Origin: Bradyrhizobium sp. AUGA SZCCT0283
Lineage (GTDB): Bacteria > Pseudomonadota > Alphaproteobacteria > Rhizobiales > Xanthobacteraceae
Direction: 5' to 3'
DNA: 64,000 nt
Assembly (NCBI RefSeq): GCF_018130385.1
Contig: NZ_JAFCLU010000016.1
Span: forward strand, 110,342-174,341
In this document: one piece after another, positions 1 to 8,469 of the stretch
Numbering within the stretch: position 1 is the first letter of the stretch
How the letters are laid out: each line of letters starts with the position of its first letter
Program-made: the position numbers and the translations under genes
The notes under the pieces: generated by a model
Told to the model about the DNA's origin: nothing
Databases searched by the model: none
Seen by the model: the letters and a program-made list of their open reading frames with translations, nothing else

Positions 1-737
1 TCCTTTCCGGGCTCAACGAACAGGTCGCGCGACAGTCGCGCGATGTCGTCCTGCCCGTCATAGATTTCCGAAAAGGCAACGCCTGACGACATGTGCAGGA
101 GGTCGCGGATTGAGGTCTTTCCATATTCCGCATCCGCGAGGCCGGGAACATAGGCCGAGACGGGATCGTCGATCGATTTGATTTTTCCTTCGGAGACGGC
201 AACGCCGATCAGCATCGCCGTGATCGTCTTGGCCATGGACTGCGACAGGAAGCGGTGGCGGTCGGTGCGAGCATATTGATAATGCTCGTACAGGATGGTG
301 TCGTCTTTCGCGATCAGGAGGGCCGTGGTCGGGTTTTGGCCGAGATAGTCGGAGATCGAGCGCTGCTCGGATCCGAACTTGTAGGAGATCGCCGGCTCCG
401 GCGCCCGCTTGAACAGCCAGGGTGTGGTCGCGCGTCGGACCTGGCGCGAGGGAAACATTTCGCCGAAATGGCTATAAGTGCCGACCAGATTTTCGAGCTG
501 ACTTGCGGTCGCCCGGGTACCAACTGGAAAACCTGCCGCCGCGCCATAGGCGGCCGCGTCGGGGCCAGTATCCGAAAACACCGGCCCCGGCGCAGCCGCA
601 CCGTTGTTCCCCGCGCCTGGCATGCCTTGCGCGTGCGCCGATGGCGTCAAACCGGCCATGACAAGATTGAGCGACAACAAGAGAGAACGTAAGCAGCACG
701 ACATATCCAGGGCTGCGAACGCGCTTGGGGCCGACAT
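1..737 (-). CDS. Serine hydrolase, beta-lactamase (class C / PBP-like) family, 3' part outside the window
   Basis: Reads leftward and runs off the window edge, so only about 245 N-terminal residues are visible. An N-terminal hydrophobic stretch ending near AHA suggests export. A SMAK tetrad preceded by HRFLSQ lies near residue 165 and is the SxxK nucleophile motif of the class C beta-lactamase / esterase / D-aminopeptidase superfamily. It is followed by the usual GVAVSEGKI and VSAYVPGL stretches. The YxN and KTG motifs would lie outside the window. In-frame starts exist at 758, 737 and 704; none has a decisive Shine-Dalgarno. The true role could be esterase or peptidase rather than drug resistance. 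Confidence 0.75.
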   Translation of the reverse strand, partial: MSAPSAFAALDMSCCLRSLLLSLNLVMAGLTPSAHAQGMPGAGNNGAAAPGPVFSDTGPDAAAYGAAAGFPVGTRATASQLENLVGTYSHFGEMFPSRQVRRATTPWLFKRAPEPAISYKFGSEQRSISDYLGQNPTTALLIAKDDTILYEHYQYARTDRHRFLSQSMAKTITAMLIGVAVSEGKIKSIDDPVSAYVPGLADAEYGKTSIRDLLHMSSGVAFSEIYDGQDDIARLSRDLFVEPGK

Positions 738-821
738 CGAAATCCTGATCACCTGCATTCTCCCGCTCTGGTCTTGCCATCGGAAAATTTGGCGGATGAT
801 CGCGTGCTGGCTTGTCAAATT

Positions 822-959
822 TTAAAATCGCCCGGTCGAATCGATCCCCGACCCGTGTGTCCGGCATCCGGCCTGGCGCACCAGCAGCAGCCCACAAATC
901 ATGAGAACCAGGCCAACCGTCGCGTCGCGGAAACCGAAATCAAGTGCCGTCCACGCCAT
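822..959 (-). CDS. Possible 45-residue single-pass membrane peptide
   Basis: A short ATG-started frame sits in the 318-bp space between the beta-lactamase-family gene and the enoyl-CoA hydratase gene. It encodes 45 residues with a hydrophobic core (VGLVLMICGLLLV) fit for one membrane span. The start is preceded by a purine-rich GGGGTAGG stretch. I do not recognise a family. Nothing else is seen in this gap. It may be a chance frame. Confidence 0.25.
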   Translation of the reverse strand: MAWTALDFGFRDATVGLVLMICGLLLVRQAGCRTHGSGIDSTGRF

Positions 960-1055
960 AACCTACCCCCCCCGCCGTTTCCCGGAGTTCTCATATCCGT
1001 CATCAGCATAGCGCCTCCAATCTTTCGGATGAAGAGGCGTATGGGGCATTGGTCG

Positions 1056-1847
1056 TCAGCGGCCGGCAAAGACCGGCGGCCGGCGCTCGATCCAGGCGTT
1101 GATGCCTTCGCCGAGATCGATGGTCGGCACGACCGCGGCGAATTGCTCGCTCTCGACCTGCAGCCCTTCGCCGATGCCCATGTTCAGTCCGCGGGTGACC
1201 GCCGTGATGATCCCGCCGACCGCGAGCGGCGAATGCCCGACGATGTGGCTTGCCAGTTCGCGCGCGGCCGGCAGCAGCACGTCATGCGGCACGACGCTGT
1301 TGACCAGCCCGATCTCCAGCGCCCGTTGCGGCGAGAACGGATCGCCCGTCAGCAGCAGTTCGAGCGCGCGCTTGCGCCCGGCGAGCCGCGGCAGCCGCTG
1401 CGTTCCGCCGAAGGTCGGCGGCATGCCCAGATTGATTTCCGGCTTGGCGAAACGCGCGCGCTCGCTGGCGATGGCCAGATGCACGGCCTCGGTGATCTCG
1501 CATCCGCCGCCGAACGCCAGCCCGTTGACGGCTGCAATCACCGGTTTCCTGAAGGCTTCAAGCCGCGCGGTCATGGCCTGGCCGCGCCGGACGAAGTCCC
1601 GCATGGCCGTATCGCGGCCGCGCCGGACGCTGCCTGCGAATTCGTGAATGTCGGCGCCCGCGGAGAACGCGCGTTCGCCCGCGCCGGTCAGAATTGCCGC
1701 TCGCACGGCGGCGTCCGTCTCGATCGTGTCCAGCACGGCCATCAGGCGGTCGATCAACGCATAGTTCAAGGCGTTGAGCTTGTCAGGCCGGTTAAGCGTG
1801 ATCAGCGCAATGCCGTCGTTGATTTCAAGCAGGATGGGATCGGGCAT
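1056..1847 (-). CDS. Enoyl-CoA hydratase/isomerase family protein
   Basis: A 263-residue crotonase-fold enzyme, the usual single-domain length. The oxyanion-hole region AAVNGLAFGGG is followed by Glu117 (GGCEITEA), and PEINLGMPPTFGGTQRL carries Glu137. These match the two catalytic glutamates of true hydratases, so water addition to enoyl-CoA thioesters is likely. The exact acyl chain is unknown. The ATG at 1847 is chosen because GGAG lies six bases upstream; ATG 1859 and longer starts lack this. It is divergent from the TetR gene at 1937, so control by that repressor is inferred. Confidence 0.9.
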   Translation of the reverse strand: MPDPILLEINDGIALITLNRPDKLNALNYALIDRLMAVLDTIETDAAVRAAILTGAGERAFSAGADIHEFAGSVRRGRDTAMRDFVRRGQAMTARLEAFRKPVIAAVNGLAFGGGCEITEAVHLAIASERARFAKPEINLGMPPTFGGTQRLPRLAGRKRALELLLTGDPFSPQRALEIGLVNSVVPHDVLLPAARELASHIVGHSPLAVGGIITAVTRGLNMGIGEGLQVESEQFAAVVPTIDLGEGINAWIERRPPVFAGR

Positions 1848-1904
1848 CAAGGGCTCCATGAGAGTGACAGTGGCTATGGTCACCCTAGGAGCACGTTCGC
1901 GTTG

Positions 1905-1928
1905 TGTATATTCACTGGTTAGTATACA
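1905..1928. promoter_or_regulatory. Inverted repeat TGTATA-N12-TATACA, candidate TetR operator
   Basis: Six-base arms TGTATA (1905-1910) and TATACA (1923-1928) flank 12 bases between the divergent enoyl-CoA hydratase and TetR genes. The right arm touches the alternative TetR start at 1928. An autoregulated shared operator is inferred from position and symmetry only. Confidence 0.4.
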
Positions 1929-1936
1929 TGCGGGCC

Positions 1937-2545
1937 ATGGCACGATCCGGCATCCCGACACGTGAGCGCATTATTTCGGCGGCAAGCGCGTTGTTCTACA
2001 ATGACGGTATCCGGGGCGTCAGCGTCGATGCGGTGGCGGCGAAGGCCGGCGTCACCAAGCGAACGCTGTATTATCATTTCAAGAGCAAGGACGATCTCGT
2101 CGCGGCGTATCTCGCTGCCCGCGATCAGCCCAATCTCGCGCTGTTCAGGCAATGGTTCGCGGAGGCCGACGACGGGCTGCCGGCCCAGGTCGAGCGCATC
2201 TTTCGCAACCTCGCCCGCTCGGCGCGGCATCCGAAATGGAAGGGCTGCGGATTCCTGCGGACATCAGCCGAACTCGCCAACATGCCCGGCCATCCCGCGA
2301 TGAAAATCGGCGCCGCGCACAAGAAGAAGTTCGAGGAATGGCTGCGCGGGACCTTTGCCGCTGCCGGGATCGCGCAGGCGGCACAGCTCGCACGGCAAAT
2401 CCTGCTGCTGCTCGATGGATCGTTCGCCGTCGTGCTGCTGCACCGCGATCCCAGCTATATGGAGACGGCGGGTGAAGCGGCGCATGCGTTGATCGAGGCG
2501 GCGCTTACTGGGCGGGGTAGGCCGAAGTCGCGGCGGGCGCGGTAG
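1937..2545 (+). CDS. TetR/AcrR family transcriptional regulator
   Basis: About 202 residues. The N-terminal helix-turn-helix is clear: RERIISAASALFYNDG, then VDAVAAKAGVTKRTLYYHFKSKDDL around residues 8-55, the classic TetR signature ending in YYHF..K..L. The C-terminal half is a variable ligand-binding domain. The ATG at 1937 (MARSG) gives a normal TetR N-terminus; 1928 and 1904 are upstream alternatives and none has a strong ribosome site. Divergence from an enoyl-CoA hydratase suggests a CoA-ester or fatty-acid-like ligand, which is inference. Confidence 0.9.
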   Translation: MARSGIPTRERIISAASALFYNDGIRGVSVDAVAAKAGVTKRTLYYHFKSKDDLVAAYLAARDQPNLALFRQWFAEADDGLPAQVERIFRNLARSARHPKWKGCGFLRTSAELANMPGHPAMKIGAAHKKKFEEWLRGTFAAAGIAQAAQLARQILLLLDGSFAVVLLHRDPSYMETAGEAAHALIEAALTGRGRPKSRRAR

Positions 2546-2552
2546 GTTCCCA

Positions 2553-2664
2553 CGTCATTGCCCGCGACAAACGCGAAGCGTTTGCGCAAGGGAGTGAAGC
2601 GACGAAGCAATCCACCCTCACGGCAAACGGAGAGATGGATTGCTTCGCTTCGCTCGCAATGACG
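2553..2664. repeat. Dispersed palindromic repeat, family 1 copy A
   Basis: Ends in CGTCATTG and CAATGACG, with internal arms GAAGCAATCCA and TGGATTGCTTC. The same core recurs at 15416-15555 and 57747-57829. It fills the space between two convergent genes and can fold as one long hairpin. Confidence 0.75.
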
Positions 2665-2665
2665 G

Positions 2666-3355
2666 TTAGAGTGAGCGGCGTCCAAACCCGCCGCGCTCGC
2701 GCAGCACCTCGAGCACCGCGCCGAGATCCGGCACGATAGCTGCGCATCGCGCGCGTGACTCGTCCGTCGGGGTCACCATATCCGGCACCATGATCGTAAT
2801 CGCGCCTGCGGCGTGGGCGGCGGCCACGCCGTGATTTGAATCCTCCACCGCCACGCAAACTTCCGGCTTCAGGCCGAACCGCGACGCCGCCAGCAGATAG
2901 AGATCGGGGCTCGGCTTGCCGCGGACGACGTCGTCGCGGGTCAGGAGCGTTTCGAAGCGGTGGCGAATGCCGGCAAGTCGCAGATGCGTATCCGCCGTGC
3001 GCAGCGACGAGGAGGTGACGATCGCCATCGGGCATTCGGCCGCCTGCAGCGCATCCAGCAGTTCGATCGCGCCGTTCTTCAACGCCAGGCCTGCACTAAG
3101 AATTTCATCGCGGTTGCTGACGAAAGCCCGGCTGATCTCCGCAAGCGGAAAGGTTTCGCCGTAACGCGCATGCAGCATGGCTTCGCAGTCCGGCCCCGGC
3201 AGGCCGACCATCGCCTGGCACAGCGTTACGGTATCGTCGGTGTAGCCATGCGTCTGCAGCGCCGCCACCAGGCTGTCGAAATAGACCCGCTCGGTGTCGA
3301 GCAGCGTGCCGTCCATGTCGAGAAGGACAGCGCTGACATTCCATCTGTCGGTCAC
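2666..3355 (-). CDS. HAD superfamily hydrolase, beta-phosphoglucomutase / phosphatase-like
   Basis: 229 residues from a GTG start. Motif I is DMDGT near residues 13-17 with both aspartates. Motif II is the threonine/serine in MAIVTSSS, and motif III/IV is the lysine of GKPSPDLYL followed by VAVEDSNHG. The alpha-helical cap lies after motif I, as in the PGMB-like subfamily. It should hydrolyse or isomerise a small phosphorylated metabolite; substrate unknown. The GTG overlaps the stop of the upstream CWC gene (GTGA), so translation is probably coupled. A longer in-frame extension to 3487 is unlikely because it overlaps that gene. Confidence 0.85.
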   Translation of the reverse strand: MTDRWNVSAVLLDMDGTLLDTERVYFDSLVAALQTHGYTDDTVTLCQAMVGLPGPDCEAMLHARYGETFPLAEISRAFVSNRDEILSAGLALKNGAIELLDALQAAECPMAIVTSSSLRTADTHLRLAGIRHRFETLLTRDDVVRGKPSPDLYLLAASRFGLKPEVCVAVEDSNHGVAAAHAAGAITIMVPDMVTPTDESRARCAAIVPDLGAVLEVLRERGGFGRRSL

Positions 3356-3555
3356 GACGCACCCGCACCGGTGCTTTGTTCCGCCAGCTTGCGCAAGCAG
3401 TTCGGACAGAGACAATCGCCACCATCCGTGGGCATCGGCAGACGGAACGCCTCGTCGGAACACCAGCACGGACCTGACAGGCTGCAACTGAATTCAGTGC
3501 CGCAAGCAGCGCAGGCGAGGCGGCGCGTGGGCTGATTTTCCAAACGATTTGTCAT
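3352..3555 (-). CDS. Small cysteine-rich CWC family protein
   Basis: 67 residues rich in paired cysteines: CAACG, CSLSGPCWC and CLCPNC. The CWC triplet and spacing match the Cys-rich CWC family of small, probably zinc-binding bacterial proteins of unknown role. The ATG at 3555 is preferred; an in-frame ATG at 3597 would add 14 residues before the conserved part. Its TGA overlaps the HAD start, forming a two-gene unit, and it is divergent from the DUF1800 gene. Confidence 0.7.
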   Translation of the reverse strand: MTNRLENQPTRRLACAACGTEFSCSLSGPCWCSDEAFRLPMPTDGGDCLCPNCLRKLAEQSTGAGAS

Positions 3556-3656
3556 CAACGGGGCAACATCCTGACGCGGAATTAATCCCGGGTTCATGCC
3601 GAAGCACGTTATACTCGGCGGCTACTATACGCCCGGGAAGATTCAAGGGAAATCCG

Positions 3657-5240
3657 ATGGCCCGCGATTCGCAAGCAGCCCTTGTTGCGCTCAATCGCTT
3701 CGGACTGGGCGCGCGCGGCGGGGCGTCCGGCGATTTCCTCAATGCGGCCTCCGATCCGCGCGGCTTCGTCAAGGCCGAACTCGCCCGTCCCAATGGCGTG
3801 CTGCTCGAAGTGCCGGGACTGCAGTCGACGCCGGCGCTCGGCAAGGCCGTGTTCGACTATCAGTTCGAGATTCAGCAGGCCCGCGACGCAGCCGCCAAGC
3901 AGGCCGCGCCGGCGCCCGCGACCGAAGGTCAACCGCCGCCGGATGCGAAAGCGCAACGGCGAAACTTTTCGCTCAACAGCATCGCCATGGAGTTAGCACC
4001 CAAGGACTTGGCGCCCAAAGAACCGTCAACGGAACCGCCGGGGAAGCCGCCGGAAAATCGCGATGCGGCCATGTCGCCCGCCGAGGCAATGCGGCCCAAT
4101 GCGCCAAAACCGCCACCGGCGCCGCTCAACATCATCCAGAAAACCTTTCGCGCCGAAGCGCTGGCGCGGCTGCAACGGGCGGTGATCGCCGATTGCGGAT
4201 TCGTCGAACGGCTGGTGGTGTTCTGGTCCAACCATTTCTGCATCTCCGCCAACAAGGGCGGGCCGGCGCGGATGTGGGCCGGCTCGTTCGAGCGCGAGGC
4301 GATCCGCCCCCATGTGCTCGGGCGCTTCGGCGACATGCTGAAGGCGGTCGAACAGCATCCGGCGATGCTGTTCTTTCTCGACAACCAGCAATCGCTGGGC
4401 CCGGATTCGCGCGCCGGGAAAAACCGTAACCGCGGACTGAACGAAAACCTCGCCCGCGAAATCCTCGAACTGCATACGCTCGGCGTCGGCGGCGGCTATT
4501 CGCAGGACGACGTGACGGCGCTGGCGAACATCATCACGGGTTGGACCTATGCCGGAAGGCTGGGCCAATTGGGGGCACCAGGCTCTTTCGTGTTCAACGC
4601 CAATGCGCATCAGCCGGGCGCGCAGCGGGTGATGGGAAAAATCTACGACGCGTCAGACGTCACGCAGGGCGAGGCGGTGCTGGCGGATCTCGCCCGCCAT
4701 CCGTCGACGGCGAAATTCATCGCGGCTAAGTTCGCGCGTCACTTCGTGGCCGACGATCCGCCACCGGCCCTGGTGGCGCGGCTCGCCGATGTCTTCACGC
4801 GAACCGACGGCGACCTCAAGGCGCTGGCGACGGCGCTGGTGGATTCCGATGACGCCTGGAAGGCGCCGCTTTCAAAAATGCGCTCGCCTTACGAATTCCT
4901 GGTCGCGGCAGGCCGGCTGCTGGCGCAGATCCCGAACGATCCCGGCCGCTATCTCGCCGGCCTCAATGCGTTGGGCCAGCCGCTGTGGGCGCCGGCCGGG
5001 CCGAACGGTTTCGCCGATAGCAACGCGGCCTGGGCAGCGCCTGAAGGCATCAAGCTGCGGCTCGATATATCCGCGCAGATCGCCTCCCGGCTCGCCGACG
5101 GCGTCGATCCGCGCGACCTGCTCGAACTCGTTGCCGCGGATGCGGCATCATCAGAGACGCGGAAAACCATCGAGCGCGCGGAATCGCGGCAGCAGGCGCT
5201 GGCGCTGTTGCTGATGTCGCCGGAATTCCAGAGGAGATGA
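3657..5240 (+). CDS. DUF1800 family protein
   Basis: 527 residues from ATG 3657, which has AAGGGA six bases upstream. Family hallmarks are the N-terminal ALVALNRFGLGA, the central FWSNHFCIS and the NENLAREILELHTLG block. A proline-rich, low-complexity insert lies at about residues 85-160 (PPGKPPENR, PKPPPAPLN). DUF1800 proteins are of unknown biochemical function and almost always precede a DUF1501 gene, as here with a four-base ATGA overlap. Export or assembly partnership with the Tat substrate downstream is inference. Confidence 0.9.
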   Translation: MARDSQAALVALNRFGLGARGGASGDFLNAASDPRGFVKAELARPNGVLLEVPGLQSTPALGKAVFDYQFEIQQARDAAAKQAAPAPATEGQPPPDAKAQRRNFSLNSIAMELAPKDLAPKEPSTEPPGKPPENRDAAMSPAEAMRPNAPKPPPAPLNIIQKTFRAEALARLQRAVIADCGFVERLVVFWSNHFCISANKGGPARMWAGSFEREAIRPHVLGRFGDMLKAVEQHPAMLFFLDNQQSLGPDSRAGKNRNRGLNENLAREILELHTLGVGGGYSQDDVTALANIITGWTYAGRLGQLGAPGSFVFNANAHQPGAQRVMGKIYDASDVTQGEAVLADLARHPSTAKFIAAKFARHFVADDPPPALVARLADVFTRTDGDLKALATALVDSDDAWKAPLSKMRSPYEFLVAAGRLLAQIPNDPGRYLAGLNALGQPLWAPAGPNGFADSNAAWAAPEGIKLRLDISAQIASRLADGVDPRDLLELVAADAASSETRKTIERAESRQQALALLLMSPEFQRR

Positions 5241-6478
5241 TACCAATGGAAACGACAATGGATTGCGAAAGCCTGAGATCATCGATGGTTTCGCGACGCG
5301 CGCTGTTGCTCGGCGGCGCCTCCTTTGCGGCGTGGGCCTACTTGCCGAAATTCGCCCGCGCCGCCGACGGCCGCGATCCGCGGCTGGTGGTCGTCATCCT
5401 GCGCGGCGCGCTGGATGGGCTTGCCACCGTCGCGCCGGTTGGCGATCCCGATTATGCCGGGCTGCATGGCTCGATCGCGTTGTCGTCGAGCGGGCCGAAC
5501 GCGGCCTTGCCGCTCGACAATTTCTTTTCGCTGCATCCGGCGATGCCGGAATTCGCGCGGATGTATCGTGAGAAGAAGGCTGCCGTGATTCACGCGGTGG
5601 CGACGTCGTATCGCGACCGTTCGCATTTCGACGGGCAGGACGTGCTCGAGAGCGGCTTTGCGGGACCGGGCCGGGTGCAGTCCGGCTGGCTCAACCGCGC
5701 GCTGGAAGGTCTGCCGAAAGGCGAACGGGTGACAAGCGCGCTAGCCGTCGGCCCGACCACGCCGCTGGTGCTGCGTGGTGCGGCGCCAACGGTCGGCTGG
5801 GCGCCGGTCGCGGTGCCGCAGGCTGCGGAAGATACCGCGATGCGGCTCGTCGAACTCTACCAACACCGCGATCCCGCGCTGGCCAGTGCGTTGAAGCAAG
5901 GCCTCGCGCTCGACAAGGCCGCGCAGGGCGACGACATGAAGCCGAAGCCTGGCACCAACGGCGTGGCCGCGATGCGGCTGGTAGCGCGGGGCGCCGCAAA
6001 GCTGATGGCCGCCGACGACGGCCCGCGGATCGGCGCGCTCGCTTTCGATGGCTGGGACACCCATGCCAATGAAGGCGGGCCGGTCGGGCGGCTGGCGCAA
6101 TTGCTCGGCGGCCTCGACGGCGCGCTGGCGGAATTCGAAAGCGGCTTGGGTCCGCGCTGGCGCGACACGGTGATCGTGGTCGCCACCGAATTCGGCCGCA
6201 CCGCGCGCATCAACGGCACGCAAGGCACCGATCACGGCACCGGCACCATCGCGCTGCTCGCCGGCGGCGCGGTGAAAGGCGGCCGCGTGATTGCGGACTG
6301 GCCGGGGCTCAAGCCGGCTAATCTCTACCAGGGCCGCGACCTCGCGCCGACCACCGACCTGCGCGCGGTGATAAAAGGCGTGCTGAAGGATCAGTTCGGG
6401 CTGGCCGAGAAGGTGCTGGCGGAGAGCGTGTTTCCCGACAGTGCCGCAGTGAAGCCGATGCAGGGGCTGGTGGGGTAG
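5237..6478 (+). CDS. DUF1501 family protein with Tat-type signal
   Basis: 413 residues. A twin-arginine segment SRRALLLGG near residue 17 precedes a hydrophobic stretch and a cleavage-like ARAADG, so folded export through Tat is likely. DUF1501 proteins resemble sulfatase/alkaline-phosphatase folds; WDTHANEGG, VVATEFGRTARINGTQGTDHG and HGTGTIALLAGG are the typical conserved blocks. Start overlaps the DUF1800 stop, so the two are co-translated. Enzymatic activity of this pair is not established. Confidence 0.9.
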   Translation: MIPMETTMDCESLRSSMVSRRALLLGGASFAAWAYLPKFARAADGRDPRLVVVILRGALDGLATVAPVGDPDYAGLHGSIALSSSGPNAALPLDNFFSLHPAMPEFARMYREKKAAVIHAVATSYRDRSHFDGQDVLESGFAGPGRVQSGWLNRALEGLPKGERVTSALAVGPTTPLVLRGAAPTVGWAPVAVPQAAEDTAMRLVELYQHRDPALASALKQGLALDKAAQGDDMKPKPGTNGVAAMRLVARGAAKLMAADDGPRIGALAFDGWDTHANEGGPVGRLAQLLGGLDGALAEFESGLGPRWRDTVIVVATEFGRTARINGTQGTDHGTGTIALLAGGAVKGGRVIADWPGLKPANLYQGRDLAPTTDLRAVIKGVLKDQFGLAEKVLAESVFPDSAAVKPMQGLVG

Positions 6479-6498
6479 GGAGCTAACCTCAACCACGA

Positions 6499-6670
6499 TG
6501 TCGTCCCTGCGAACGCAGGGACCCATACGCCGCGGCCGGCGGAAAGGGGCACGCCGCGTGACGGCTTTGCTTCAGCAGCCCACAGCACTGGTTGATTAAC
6601 GCAGAGTGTCAGCCACCGCGCTTCTTCGATGGATCACGCGGTATGGGTCCCTGCGTTCGCAGGGACGACA
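6499..6670. repeat. Element bounded by perfect 30-bp inverted repeats
   Basis: Arm 6499-6528 is the exact reverse complement of 6641-6670. Each arm itself contains the hairpin CCCTGCG-AA-CGCAGGG. The 112-bp interior has no coding signal. It separates the convergent DUF1501 and aldo/keto reductase genes and probably also ends transcription from both sides. Confidence 0.8.
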
Positions 6671-6672
6671 AC

Positions 6673-7611
6673 CTACTTCGTAATCCCGTCAATTTCCGCC
6701 ATCTCTTCCGCGCTCAGTGTCCAGTCGATCGCTTTGACGTTCTGCTCGACCTGTTCGACGCGGGTGGCGCCGGCGATGACGCTCGCGACCTGCGGGCGCG
6801 ACGCCAGCCAGGAGAAGGCAAGCTCCAGCATGGTGTGGCCGCGGGCTTGCGCAAACGCCTGCAGCTTCTCGACGATATCTTCATTACGCGGGGTGACGTA
6901 GCGGTCCTTCAAGGCCGGCGCCTTGGCGAAGCGGGTGTCGGAGGGTGCGGCGGCGCCGCGCTTGTATTTGCCGGTCAGGAGCCCGCTCGCCAGCGGGAAG
7001 AACGGCAGCAGGCCGAGCCTGTATTCCGTTGCTGCGGGCAGCAGATCCTTTTCGATGCCGCGCACCACGAGGCTGTATTCGTCCTGGCAGGAGACGAAGC
7101 GGTTGACGTTCATCTGCCGCGCCAGCATTTCGGCTTCCGCGATCCGCCACGCCGGAAAATTCGAATTGCCGATGTAGCGGACCTTGCCCTGGCGGACGAG
7201 ATCGTCGAGCGCGCGCAGCGTCTCTTCCATCGGCGTCAAGGAATCGTAATCGTGCTGCTGGTAGAGATCGATGTAGTCGGTCTTCAGCCGCGTCAGGCTG
7301 GCCTCGACCGCAGACATGATGTAGCGGCGCGAGGCGCCCTGCTTGGTGCCGTCGGTTGCCATCGGCTTGGAATATTTCGTCGCCAGCACGATGTCCTTGC
7401 GGCGGTCGCCGAGCACGGTGCCGAGCACGGTCTCGGAGCCGCCCATGCCGGCATAGATGTCGGCGGTGTCGAACAGGGTGATGCCGAGGTCGATCGCCTT
7501 GTGGATCACCTTACGCGAGGTTTCCAGATCGGTGCGCTGGCCAAAGTTGTTGCAGCCGAGGCCGACGGCGGAAACGCGCAGGCCGGAGCCGCCGAGGTTG
7601 CGAATTTGCAT
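6673..7611 (-). CDS. Aldo/keto reductase
   Basis: 312 residues, a full TIM-barrel NADPH-dependent oxidoreductase. The catalytic tetrad is visible as Asp48 (LFDTAD), Tyr53 (DIYAG), Lys79 (LATKYSKP) and the His of YQQHD. The C-terminal cofactor loop VIAGATRVEQVEQN is typical of the AKR family related to YajO/voltage-channel beta subunits. Natural substrate (aldehyde, ketone or sugar) cannot be told from sequence. AGGATC lies upstream of the ATG. Confidence 0.92.
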   Translation of the reverse strand: MQIRNLGGSGLRVSAVGLGCNNFGQRTDLETSRKVIHKAIDLGITLFDTADIYAGMGGSETVLGTVLGDRRKDIVLATKYSKPMATDGTKQGASRRYIMSAVEASLTRLKTDYIDLYQQHDYDSLTPMEETLRALDDLVRQGKVRYIGNSNFPAWRIAEAEMLARQMNVNRFVSCQDEYSLVVRGIEKDLLPAATEYRLGLLPFFPLASGLLTGKYKRGAAAPSDTRFAKAPALKDRYVTPRNEDIVEKLQAFAQARGHTMLELAFSWLASRPQVASVIAGATRVEQVEQNVKAIDWTLSAEEMAEIDGITK

Positions 7612-7892
7612 GGATCGATCCTGTGGGATGGCCGCGGGAGGAGCCGCATTGTGGCCCGCGCCAACTCGCCCGGCAAGCAGCGGGGCTATCGGCCGCCACG
7701 CTTGGCAGCCATGCGCACAAAAAGATGCGGCCCCGGCCAGACGCGGCGACTGACGGGGGCCGCTTGGGGCGCGTGATCTGAGACGGGGGGCCTGATCAGA
7801 CGCGGCTGCAACCTATCCGCGCTTTGTTACGCCGCCGTGACATCAGGACTTATCCACAGGCGACCTGACGGGACCGCCTTCACGAAACCGTG

Positions 7893-8354
7893 TCAGAGCA
7901 GCTTGCGGTAGACGACGAAGCCGGAACGCTCCGCCACCTTGTCGTAAAGCTGCATCGCGGTGTGGTTGGTCTCATGCGTCTGCCAATAGACGCGGGAAGA
8001 TCCCGCGAGCTTTGCCTGTTCGTACACGCCGTTGATCAAGGCGCGGCCGACGCCCTTGCCGCGCGCGGCGGCGCTCGTGAACAGATCCTGCAGATAGCAG
8101 TTCGGCTCGATCATTGTCGTAGAGCGGTGAAACAGATAATGCGTCAGCCCAAGCAGTTCGCCGCTGCTCTCGGCGACCAGCGCGTGCACCGGCTCGTAGG
8201 CGTCGAAGAAGCGCGTCCACGTCATCGCCGTGATCTCGGGCGCAAGCGCAGTCGCGCCCGAGCGGCCGTAGAAGGCGTTGTAGCCCTCCCACAGCGGAAG
8301 CCATTGCGCGTAGTCCTGACGGGTGACGAAGCGGATGGTGAGGTCGCCGGACAT
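7893..8354 (-). CDS. GNAT family N-acetyltransferase
   Basis: About 153 residues from ATG 8354 (MSGDLTIRF). The acetyl-CoA binding block is visible as LQDLFTSAAARGKGVGRALI, with the R/Q-x-x-G-x-G/A pattern, followed by ETNHTAMQLYDKVAERSGF, the usual C-terminal strand region. It transfers an acyl group from acetyl-CoA to an amine, substrate unknown. An extended frame to 8417 is less likely since the conserved part begins at 8354. Confidence 0.88.
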   Translation of the reverse strand: MSGDLTIRFVTRQDYAQWLPLWEGYNAFYGRSGATALAPEITAMTWTRFFDAYEPVHALVAESSGELLGLTHYLFHRSTTMIEPNCYLQDLFTSAAARGKGVGRALINGVYEQAKLAGSSRVYWQTHETNHTAMQLYDKVAERSGFVVYRKLL

Positions 8355-8469
8355 CAAGCGATTCCGTTTTGCTGGGAGATGACGCGCCGGGGATGCGCAG
8401 GAAGGGTGTCCGCTCATTACTACAGACGCGGCCGGAGGGGATCAATGTCGCAGCGCGTGCTGCGTGCCG

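Noticed and set aside
7850..7858. Exact DnaA-box-like TTATCCACA
   Set aside because: Single site with no cluster, AT-rich unwinding element or dnaA/dnaN context, so no evidence of an origin.
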